In this document: positions 46,228-54,803 of the stretch, piece after piece | Numbering within the stretch: position 1 is the first letter of the stretch | Layout: each line of letters starts with the position of its first letter | Origin: Conoideocrella luteorostrata | Taxonomy: Eukaryota > Ascomycota > Sordariomycetes > Hypocreales > Clavicipitaceae | NCBI GenBank assembly: GCA_032433595.1 | Contig: JASWJB010000029.1 | Span: forward strand, 124,001-188,000 | DNA: 64,000 bases | Direction of reading: 5' to 3' | Translations under genes and position numbers: made by a program | Notes under the pieces: generated by a model | The model's database searches: none | Told to the model about the DNA's origin: nothing | The model's input: the letters and a program-made list of their open reading frames with translations, nothing else

Positions 46228-47178
46228 CTAGGGGTCGGCCAGCAGTTCATAGGCGTCTTGGCAGGTTGATATATGACTCAAGAATTCTTGTCGAGTATAG
46301 GCTCGGTCCCTCCGCTCGTGGTAGCCGTCGATGAAGATATTATCGTCTACTGCATGCCGGCACCCCAGGCAAGCCAGTCCACGATGCAGCTCCCCGGACT
46401 TGGAATCATACCATGGCAGAAAAGTTGCCATGGTGAATCTCAATAGATATGTATCAGGCCACTTGTCTGGGAGCGGTCTCCCAACATCTAAAAGAATTTG
46501 TCGAGCATGTTGTGCTCCGACGACTAAACGTCGCTTCGGGATGCTTTTTTGTTCTAGCGAGTATGTCCCTGGGATGGATCTCATGATAGGAATTGAAGAA
46601 GCTTGGATGCGCTTGGCGGAAAGACCGGAGAGCTTGCATATGGTTTTCAGGTACAACGGTTGTAGGTCGTGGCGGTTCTTGATACACAGGAAGCAACAAC
46701 GCTGTGCGGTCGGCAGGATAATAAAGCTGCCAAAATACCGGCAAAAGCTGCATTTTCTAGTCATCAAAGCATGGTAAAGCGAACGTGTAGTTATATGCCT
46801 TGCGAGCCCAGTCTTCATCGTCACCCACAAGCAATTAGACGCGTGGTCGGCAAGTCGCCGAAGCTGAGGATTTGTGGCGACGACGTTCCGCGCATGTCGA
46901 TTGACTTGACTGAGTGTGAGCAGCGATTGCACATCTAGCATAAGACACACGTAGGAGATGACCTCGGGTGGCAGCCGTGCCAGCGTGCCAATTCCACAAG
47001 TGGATGGTTTGCTGGTCCCATGCAGCAATGGTGGTGGTGGTGTCTTGGTGGAGAGTTGCTGGTGAGCGACGGCTTCGTCGAAATCGGTCTCGTGGTAGGA
47101 AAGTTTGTCGACAATGCGGTCTATCTCGTCAGCGGGAAGGGCATCTAGCTGCAGCGTACTCATGGATGCTAATTGCAT
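46228..47178 (-). CDS. F-box protein with Cys-rich region
   Basis: Probable substrate adaptor of an SCF ubiquitin ligase. The F-box is LARLPPEVISYVCLMLDVQS, continuing LLTLSQVNRHARNVV, at residues ~67-105. A cysteine-rich segment CSFCRYFGSF..CCFLCI follows at about residue 145-170, typical of a fungal F-box subgroup with a zinc-like cluster. A later pair CLGC and a final His/Cys motif (FLSHISTCQ) are present. I use the ATG at 47178 (MQLASMSTLQLDALP); the open frame before it has no ATG. Product 316 residues, no intron needed. It is divergent from the broken gene at 47550, with about 370 bases between the two ATGs. Confidence 0.82.
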   Translation of the reverse strand: MQLASMSTLQLDALPADEIDRIVDKLSYHETDFDEAVAHQQLSTKTPPPPLLHGTSKPSTCGIGTLARLPPEVISYVCLMLDVQSLLTLSQVNRHARNVVATNPQLRRLADHASNCLWVTMKTGLARHITTRSLYHALMTRKCSFCRYFGSFIILPTAQRCCFLCIKNRHDLQPLYLKTICKLSGLSAKRIQASSIPIMRSIPGTYSLEQKSIPKRRLVVGAQHARQILLDVGRPLPDKWPDTYLLRFTMATFLPWYDSKSGELHRGLACLGCRHAVDDNIFIDGYHERRDRAYTRQEFLSHISTCQDAYELLADP

Positions 47179-47351
47179 TATCGAGGCGGTAATCTTTGCT
47201 GCGAGCGCCGTGGGCAGTGAAGTCGGCGGGGGCCTGAAAGAAACGGGTCGAAGTTGCGGGGGAGCCAGGTGCGCGCGACCTGTACGTGTCGCGTCAACCG
47301 CCTGGCCCACTTGCGCTTTATTGTTCCTCACTCCACCTACATTTCACGATG

Positions 47352-47547
47352 TCTGTAGGTTGCACAGGGTCTCTGTGCAAGTGATCTAGATCAAATGCTT
47401 CAATTGAATATATTCATAAGTGTCTGTTATCCAAGAAGAAGAAAAGGAGTCACGGTGGAAGTCACGATATCGTCGTATAAATATCGTGGCTAGAGGGTGA
47501 CCACGTGACGGGCTCTGTGCTTCCTATTGTGCTTGGCGGCATTCCAA
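47352..47547 (+). repeat. Shared upstream cassette, copy C
   Basis: Plus-strand copy with GGTTGCACAGGGT, GTGATCTAGATCAAATGC, GAATATATTCATAAG, CTGTTATCCAAGAAG, TATAAATA (47476-47483), GTGACCACGTGACGGGCTC and TTGTGCTTGGCGGCATTCC. It ends three bases before the ATG at 47550. It also occupies the space between that gene and the divergent F-box gene, so it could act on both. Confidence 0.82.
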
Positions 47548-47549
47548 CA

Positions 47550-48901
47550 ATGTCGCTTTTATCATTTTTGGTCTTCATCGCGCAAGGTAGTTCTTGGACG
47601 TAGCTTCTCGCTCAAAAGGTGTACTGACAGTATGCGACAGGAGGATTTCTTCGTAGGGGTTATTCTCAAAAGTCACCGGATGATGCGACTTTTCTCGAGC
47701 TGTTGTCTCGTATCTTGGTGGAGCAGCAGTTATGTCCTAGTATGTCATGAAACGTCATCACTTCTCAACCACCGCTAATAGACCTTGAGGCGAACTCTCC
47801 GTTGTGCTGGAACAAGGCATTGGATTGAATTGGGAGGATACGTACGATTTTGTTAACCCCTTTGGCGACCGCCGAGATGGCATTTTTAACAGCGTTTGGA
47901 CATTCGACCTCGACAAAGATGTTCTGTTTCTCGAAAAGCGGGATCGTTGCTCCTCAACCTCTCTCGAACTTGCCCGTCAACGGTTGCTCACTATGGACGA
48001 CTTCAAGCAGCTTAGCTCAGCTACGCAAACACCTCCTGGAGAGCAGACGCTCCCTGGACCCTACTGGCAACCTAACATAAGTCCCCTTCCCAGGGCAAGG
48101 GCATTCGCTGGCCATATTCTCCGCGACTTCGGCTTCAAATGGCGCCATATCATTCGAAGACAAATTAATGCGACGACGTTTATGAAATTGGCATATGCTA
48201 TTATCTGGATCTCAAGAATGGACTTCACTATATTGGAGCGCACAGGTTTTGAGCATGTCTGTAGTGGTGGACCATATGTCAAATTGACAGATTTACCGAG
48301 TTGGGAAACCCCTCAAGCAACAACTGTCCAGGTCGGATCATCTTGGTTTGCTTTAGCACGCGATGTTCTGAAGGGTTTGGAGATGATAAGAAGTCATATG
48401 AGCACTAATCAATCGCTTGGATGCTCTACAACTCATGTGGTAACATATGCTATTCTAACTCCTCGGCAAATCATTCTCTGCAACGCCAGCGGTAATGAGC
48501 TGGTGTGGACGAAATCTGAGACGCTATTCGATAATGACACTTTGTCCAATAGTGCTATCGACATGATTATGTGGGCGACCAACACAACCAGCACTGAGCC
48601 GCAACCTAATTCGATGAATAGGCTCCCGATCGAGATCCAGGATAAGATTCTATCCTTCACAACGATTAGCTTCGTTGCGTCAGCTAAATTGGGTTGTGAA
48701 CTTGGTCTAGGGTCACCTTTCACCTGGACTGATGGAGACGTAAAAATTGGGATTGAAGAGGCCAAGAGGCACCGATCTGAAACTTCACCTGTAGAATCCC
48801 TGATCGTTTTCAACGGAGTGATGAGCGGTTTGTCGTACAAGCGGGAGCGCGGGTATCCGCTAGTCCATGCTACGCACACTAAAAAGTTGGTTCCTTCTTG
48901 A
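47550..48901 (+). pseudogene. Unknown fungal family gene broken by a 5-nt frame change
   Basis: Inferred exons are 47550-47586 (MSLLSFLVFIAQ), 47641-47739 (GGFLRRGYSQKSPDDATFLE) and 47782-48901. Introns are 54 nt (GTAGTT..CAG, CTGAC branch) and 42 nt (GTATGT..TAG). In exon 3 the reading NSPLCWNKALD meets a TGA at 47826; five extra bases (47826-47830) separate it from the frame that continues WEDTYDFVNPFGDRRDGIFN. That frame runs about 350 residues to TGA at 48899 and contains NRLPIEIQDKILSFTT, an F-box-like helix, and KLGCELGLGSPF. It has no usable ATG until about 47993, so the 5-nt lesion probably inactivates the gene. Function unknown. Confidence 0.6.
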
Positions 48902-49149
48902 GCTGACGTTAACTATTCAGGGTCATCTACTGTTTTTTGGTATGATGATTTCTAAATTTAATATCAAACTATTTGCTCTTCGGAAAATGCCGACCGCTCT
49001 TGTGACATCGAGTGTCCATTCACAACTGGGAGGGGATGTGCTTTAAGATAATCCGCCCATTCCGTGATTTCTCGAACATCATTTCGCAGGTGCAACACCT
49101 TGCTCAGTGGGGTCAACGTTGTATTTTCCCACTGATAAAATTGGAGGTT
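48902..49149. other. Spacer, nothing recognised
   Basis: Between two plus-strand pseudogenes. May include the unrecognisable 5' part of the FunK1-like gene. Confidence 0.4.
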
Positions 49150-50438
49150 CATGCCCACCTGAATCATTCGGTAGACCTTCTTGCTTCCTCGCAAAAGCCA
49201 ACCGGCACATCAGAATTTGACAGGGTCGTCAAGTACTCCTGGACTTCCAGCATGCAAGCACCAGAAGCCGATCTTCTCAACAAGGCCAATAATCGAGGGC
49301 GCCAAAGGCCTCGCGAAAGTAGTGGGCTACCAACAAGAAGTTACTAGTATAAGCAAGCTCCGTGACGGTCTAGTCTTCCCAACGCCACACAAGTTTCGCG
49401 GTGTTCTGCGTAGTGCGCATACATCATTCTCTCAGTCGCAACTCCCGCCGGGCCCGTCTTTCAGTCAGTTTCACAGCCTCAGCATTGCTAGCAACCGCCA
49501 CTGCAAGAGGAAATCGACAGATTGGTCTGGTTATTTAGCCAAAAGATCCCGATCAAATAGCCAGCTAGCTGAGACCGAACACGCAGAGAACGAGGTCGAT
49601 TATCTTGTACAAGGACCACAAGGCGCCAGTCTCATACATCAGCATCAGACGCCGTATGACCGGATTTTTCGAGTGTTAGCGATTTCGCCAGCTCAACGAT
49701 CTATTAGTCATTCAATACTGTTCCTGGGCTGCTCAACGGCCTTCGCGACGCCATCAAAGTGCATATATCACTCTGCACGGACAGCAAAATTCTGCATCGG
49801 GATATTTCTGCGAGCAACATCATTATTACTGATGCAGTGAATACCGATGGTTTCAGGGGCATGCTCATCAATCTAGACTTGGCAAAGGAAGAAGGTAAAG
49901 GTCCTAGCTGGGCCTGACATCGAACCGGGACGATGGAATTCAAGGCGATCGAAGTTCTTGTAGGACTATATCACACGTACCGTCACGATTTAGAAGCATT
50001 CTTCTACGTTCTTCTTTGGCTTTGCGCGCGTCGAGGCTGGGCGTTATCATGAATATCAGACCGGCGACCAAGAAAAAGCATGCTATCGCGGTGGTATACA
50101 GGAGGCCGCGAGGAGGTTGCGCAAAGTAAGCGTGGGGATATAGACAAAAATGGGTTGGAAGTCATTCTGAGAGAATGTCAGATGTCTTTGGTGTTAAACC
50201 TCTGTGCCGGATGATAAGAGAGGTCTTATTCCCACACAAGGATGGTCTCTTCACTGGAGCTCCGAAGGATCCAGATATCTTGTACGACCCCACCATCAAA
50301 GCATTTGATGGTGCTATGAAAGCGAGTATCTTCCAGTTCTTCCGAGTTGATGGGAGCAAACAATGCGCGACGAGTAAGAATTATTCAAGAATTCGGCCCC
50401 CTTCTGATATGGAACTTTTCCTAAATATAGCATTCTAA
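49150..50438 (+). pseudogene. FunK1-type protein kinase pseudogene
   Basis: FunK1 kinases are a fungal-specific expanded kinase family. Readable segments are VVKYSWTSSMQAPEADLLNK, after a frame change KGLAKVVGYQQEVTSISKLR and RDGLVFPTPHKF, a Lys/Arg-rich linker (NRHCKRKSTDWSG), RIFRVLAISPAQRSI, after another frame change ILHRDISASNIIITDAVNTD, GFRGMLINLDLAKEE, TGA at 49915, HRTGTMEFKAIEVL, HTYRHDLEAFFYVLLWLCAR, TGA near 50050, and after a third frame change FGVKPLCRMIREVLFPHKDG. The HRD and LDLA motifs show the catalytic core was once present. Several frameshifts and at least two TGA codons make it non-functional. The 5' boundary is approximate. Confidence 0.8.
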
Positions 50439-50660
50439 GCAGCCACGGCCGATTATTGAATAATATTTTCACGCTTCAGAACATGAACGAGATGCTCTTC
50501 ATCCTTCAACTCTGCGAGTAATGTGCCACCCTAAACAATAGTGAGGGGCTAACTCAGCGTGGCTGTCACGTGCTGGCTCCGCTGCAAGTTGCGGTCAGTT
50601 CAGCCACTCTTCTTCACACACCGATCAGTCCGTCTCATTCTTCCCCCCAATTTCGTGATA
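50439..50660. other. Promoter region of the APH-type gene
   Basis: Short spacer. The last 40 bases before the ATG are pyrimidine-rich. Confidence 0.4.
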
Positions 50661-51722
50661 ATGGCCCAGATTTATAATATTGACGATGTTATTGAATTTT
50701 TTTTTACATCTAGCGCATCCGTGACAAGACAGCAATGTGATGATTTTGTCATGTCTCGATTAAAAACTCCGGCGCTGCCCGTTCAGGTACAGGGCGCATC
50801 GAGTTATACGGTGACAGCTGGCGAGGATAATTCGAGAATCATACAATTTAGAGAAGAGCGATCACCTCTTGATTCAGCCAAGATGGACCTTGTAAAGCAA
50901 GCGGCTCCTGGATTTGTGGCTGATATCCTGTACCATGGAGCCATTGGAGAAGAACGTCCGTTACATATTTACGAGATGAAAAAGCTTCCGGGTGAAGTCT
51001 ACATAATAGCAACGGATCATTCTATCCCACAGCCAGATGACGCAAAAGCGCGACAACGAAATACCATTCAAGATCTTGCTAGGTACAATAGAAGCTCTTA
51101 AATGCACTCTTCAATGCACCAAATTTGAAGCTGACAAATTTTTAGTTTTTTTGCACAATCGTGGAATTGTAAACAACCACCCTCATCCGATCCCGTGACC
51201 TTAGCAGCTGAATACGGATTCAAGCTTGGCCGTTCAGCTGAGTCTCTGCCAACTCGATTTTCTCAGAGGCTGCTTTCCCTTGAACCTCACCTCTCTCTGG
51301 TCTTCTCCAAGCTGCCGCATGTAATCACGCACGGAGATTTGTGCGAGCTTAATATCCTCGTTGATCCCAAAACGGGACATATTACCGGCGTTGTCGATTG
51401 GGCCGAAGTAAGAGTCCTCCCTTTCGGATTCGCACTTTGGGCAATGGAAAATATCCTTGGATTTATGGATGCTAAAGGGTGGCATTACTACGACAATCAA
51501 GATGAACTTCGAACTTTATTTTGGGTCACTTTCTTGCAACAGGCTAAGAACTGTACGGACCAAGACCTCGTGTTAATTGACATCGTGCGGCTAATAGGCT
51601 TGTTTTGTCGATACGGCTTTACAACGGAAGGTGAGACGATTCTTGGTGTAGTTGGTGAAGAGGCTACTAGCAGTATAGCGTACTTGGATGCGTTTTGCCT
51701 ACCTAATACTACACCTTGCTAA
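50661..51722 (+). CDS. APH-family phosphotransferase-like protein, intact
   Basis: Small-molecule kinase fold (aminoglycoside phosphotransferase superfamily); fungal members have mostly unknown substrates. Exons are 50661-51082 and 51146-51722, with a 63 nt intron (GTACAA..TAG, CTGAC branch). Product 332 residues. The ATG at 50661 (MAQIYNIDDVIEFF) is preferred because the frame upstream is not protein-like. N-lobe: SYTVTAGEDNSRIIQFREER and an EMKKLPGEVYI hinge. Catalytic loop: PHVITHGDLCELNILVDPKT; metal-binding GVVDWAEVRVLPFGFALWAM. Both catalytic Asp residues are present and no lesion is seen. It is the only intact gene among four kinase or phosphotransferase loci in the right part of this window. 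Confidence 0.85.
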
Positions 51723-53210
51723 ATAAATAGCTTCATGTGTAAGTAGTTAGTAGGGACATATTAATAGCATTGCACAAAAACAATATAGTGCAAACTACAC
51801 ATCTATAGCTATTTTTTTTATTACAGGGACAAAATAGATGGTTAGTTCAGATAGTCACCACATAGACCAATTTAATCATCTACACAATAATATAATTTGG
51901 CTGGTTAACGGGGTAGGCGCTTTGGTGTCAGCCACATTCTACGGAGCGTCGTTTTTTCGACTCCCAGAGTAGTAGCGGCGTGGCACTTGTACGTACAACT
52001 ACCACTACCACTGCAGGGGTTTATAACCTCCACAACTCCTGTTGCTTGGTCTTTATAGTGCCTGGCGCTCAAACACCATCCAGAAAATGCCTGTCTCGTA
52101 GGCAACAGAAGATACTATAGCTATGATAAAATTAGCCGAGATACGTTGTTGTCAAGAGTTGCTTAGCTATTCGCCCATGGGATGCGCCTTTTTGACTGGA
52201 CCATGGGAAGTGGCCAAGTGGCGCTTGCCATCCTTACGTCGGTTGGCAACCAAGCAAATATGATATAAATTGTTAACTATTGTGTCCGCTAGATGCGGCT
52301 TCACTTTTACATAACTTTTATTTTCTATTAGGCTAATATAGTTCTATGGCAGGAACATTTTCTGTCCAAAGCCAGCAGTCGCCACCTGGTATTATTGTTT
52401 GTCTTTCATCTTTGGCCACCCGTCTTCGCAGGAGCACTACATGACCTATAGCTAAAGGTCTGTCACTTGCTAGCAGATACTGAACCCATTATGTCAAGAA
52501 TATATTTACACTCGGAACGAAACTATACGGTTGACAATCACGATTAAAAGTCGAAATTCCTGGCAAGGTGCTGGATCCATTCATGCGATAATTGGATCCT
52601 CAAAGATCTTGAGGCAATTCGTAACCTGCTGTAATATTACATTAGAGTAAGAAAAATCCGGAATATACGCTGAAATATATTTTCATAGATTTTTTTTTTG
52701 AGAAGCCTTCCACTAAACTTACCTTTCGCCACTTAAATAGTAACTAAGCCGATATCGCCGTGCCCTATGCCTTGCCCTTCTCGAGCAGTTTTTGTTAGCT
52801 TTAAGAACCCTATTAATAGCAACTTGTTCTGGTAGAATAGGACATTCGCTCGTCAAACATGTCGTCTGCAGGAAAGGTACGATGATAGGAGCGGTGATTC
52901 TTTCATTACGACGGATCAACTCATCTGTTTGAAGGGATGAAACAATAGAGATGTATTTACTCAAAAAGACAGACTTGTATTACGGCAAAGTTGCTTGTGA
53001 TGTAGGTCAATTTTTGTTACGTTAAATTTTTAAAATGAAGGCTCACCATCGATGTAATTCTTCTGATTCAGGAATTGAGGGATAAAGAGCGGCAACAAAG
53101 TCGCAAATGAAATTGAAGCATTGGGATCTAAAACTCACCTCACGACACGACTAATTGTAGCCCCACACACCCCAGCATCTCCGCCAAAAGGGAGCGCTGC
53201 AAAACGAGGC
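51723..53210. other. AT-rich 1.5 kb, possible small Cys-rich relic
   Basis: Mostly AT-rich with no firm gene. On the minus strand at 52105-51905 a frame without ATG reads AFSGWCLSARHYKDQ, VINPCSGSGSCTYKC, which resembles a small secreted cysteine-rich protein fragment. At 52964-52719 another ATG-less minus frame is open for 81 codons with no recognised motif. Neither is called as a gene. Confidence 0.35.
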
Positions 53211-53257
53211 AACGCACGGGCCACAACGTGAATTTTTCACGTTGTGGCCCGTGCGTT
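53211..53257. repeat. Perfect 22-bp inverted repeat with 3-nt loop
   Basis: Arms 53211-53232 and 53236-53257 are exact reverse complements separated by TTT. The arm begins AACGCACGGGCC and ends CAACGTGAA. It is GC-rich within AT-rich surroundings. It could be fused termini of a TIR element, a hairpin terminator-like structure, or a protein-binding palindrome. It lies about 280 bases beyond the stop of the hydrolase gene. Confidence 0.9.
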
Positions 53258-53539
53258 AAGAATGGGGCTCTACTCTTAGTCAACAACACACACTGTCACA
53301 TGTCCCCTTGGTAATTACAGCTATGTAATGTAGCCTCTTTATTGGAACTACTAAGGGGGGCGCTTCTGCATGTTAATATACAAGATTTTGCGCCTCTTCT
53401 ATAGCGTATTTTGTAACACTTATTACAAATAAGTAGTCTTTTTGCTGGCTTACCAGAGGCAGCTCATGTACTAACATCTGCCAAATAAATCACTCTGGAA
53501 CGTTTATCACATTTCGTCAAAATAAAAGGTGAGCATTTC
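53258..53539. other. 3' flank of the hydrolase gene
   Basis: AT-rich, no gene seen. Confidence 0.4.
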
Positions 53540-54402
53540 TTAACTAGCACTAGTTAATGTCGTAATGTAAATTTTCTCTTGAGTATCATTTAGCTGAGGA
53601 TCGATGATAAAACGAGCTACTGCGATTGCCCATGGTCGAAACTTTGGAACAAAGTGTCCTCCGGGATGGACTATGACTTTGCAGTTGTCACAAGCGTTCA
53701 CAAGTTGCTGTGAAGTTCTTTTATCCATCATCGTATCCAGCTCGCCTATAAAATGAAGCGTTGGTGTTCTTATCTTTGGAGAAAAACACCATCCGAGATC
53801 AGGATCTGGCGGGATAAAACCCGAGTAAATCACGGAAAAACGAAGAGGTCGCCCTCCATTTGCTTCCCTCAGCTGATAAACCCAAGATGCCGAAGAGAAA
53901 CTCGGCACAGCACGATCAATTTCTAAGGCAGCTGCGATAATACTCGCCAATGCTCCACCCGTGCTAAATCCACAAACCCCATCAACACCTCCGATCTTCT
54001 GAATAAGTGCTTGGATTGCTCTTATTCCGACTTCGAAACGATACTCAGCATCGGAAACATAATGAAACCATGTATACGTGTTGTATTGGTGATCGAGGTC
54101 ATTATTTACGGCATTTTGCTCATGGGAAGCAAAATCTCGCGGGTTTAGATGAACAGGGCCGGTGGGATAGAAGAATGTAGACGAAAGAGACTTCTCCTCC
54201 AATGCATCGTTTATCCTTTTCTCTAATCTTTGGATGCTAGTGTGAAAATTGTCTCCATTCTGCGCGTATCCTATTCAAATGTCAATTTCTCTGGAAAGCA
54301 AAGACAAAAGACTTAATAGTATAAGAACCAACCATGAAGCATTAAAATTTTCAAGTTATTCTCGCACCAGGGAGATTTATTGTTCTTATTTAAAACCTCC
54401 AT
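53540..54402 (-). CDS. FSH1-type serine hydrolase, one intron
   Basis: Alpha/beta-hydrolase of the fungal FSH1 family (ovarian cancer gene-2-like), often near biosynthetic genes or acting on small esters. Exons are 54402-54333 and 54270-53540, with a 62 nt intron (GTTGGT..TAG). Splicing forms KILMLHGYAQNGDNF, the conserved first strand. Product 266 residues, normal length. Nucleophile elbow GVCGFSTGGALASII (Ser), acid region HFIGELDTMMD (Asp), and catalytic His in VIVHPGGHFVPKF, so the triad is complete. No signal peptide; probably cytosolic. No biosynthetic partner lies nearby and the flanks are AT-rich decayed DNA. Confidence 0.9.
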
Positions 54403-54703
54403 TACCTCAATAATACATCCAGAAGTTACCACGATCATATGGTTGCTTAAATGCTATATAGTCGGGAAATTTGCTCAGCCAGAACAGAGTTGTTACGCTG
54501 GTTCGGTCTAGTGGGATGCTAGACTTGGCACGAGCATTGTCAACATAAAATGTATCGTAAGGAGTCGTAAAGCATACGTTACAGATAGCATAAAGTAAAA
54601 CAAAAGTAAAGATATAATATAATTATATAATAGTTATTAAGTTTATTTACTAATAAGCTAGACTTAACCTTTTATGCGTCGAGTCTGTCACGTGAGTGAC
54701 CCG
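54403..54703. other. AT-rich promoter side of the hydrolase gene
   Basis: No gene. Strongly AT-rich at 54590-54670. Confidence 0.4.
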
Positions 54704-54803
54704 AGTAGCCTGTCAGGCGGGGGACAAATTACTTAACCCTTTCCAGCGTGGTTTGGTTAGCCGTCAAGGGTCACGTAACTTGTCCCCCGCCTGCCTGTGC
54801 TAG
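54704..54803. repeat. ~100 bp imperfect palindrome (MITE-like)
   Basis: Perfect 14-bp arms CAGGCGGGGGACAA (54714-54727) and TTGTCCCCCGCCTG (54780-54793). Pairing extends inward with scattered transition mismatches and outward to TAGC/GCTA. It is GC-rich inside very AT-rich DNA. It could fold as a long hairpin and may be a miniature inverted-repeat element damaged by RIP. Confidence 0.75.
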
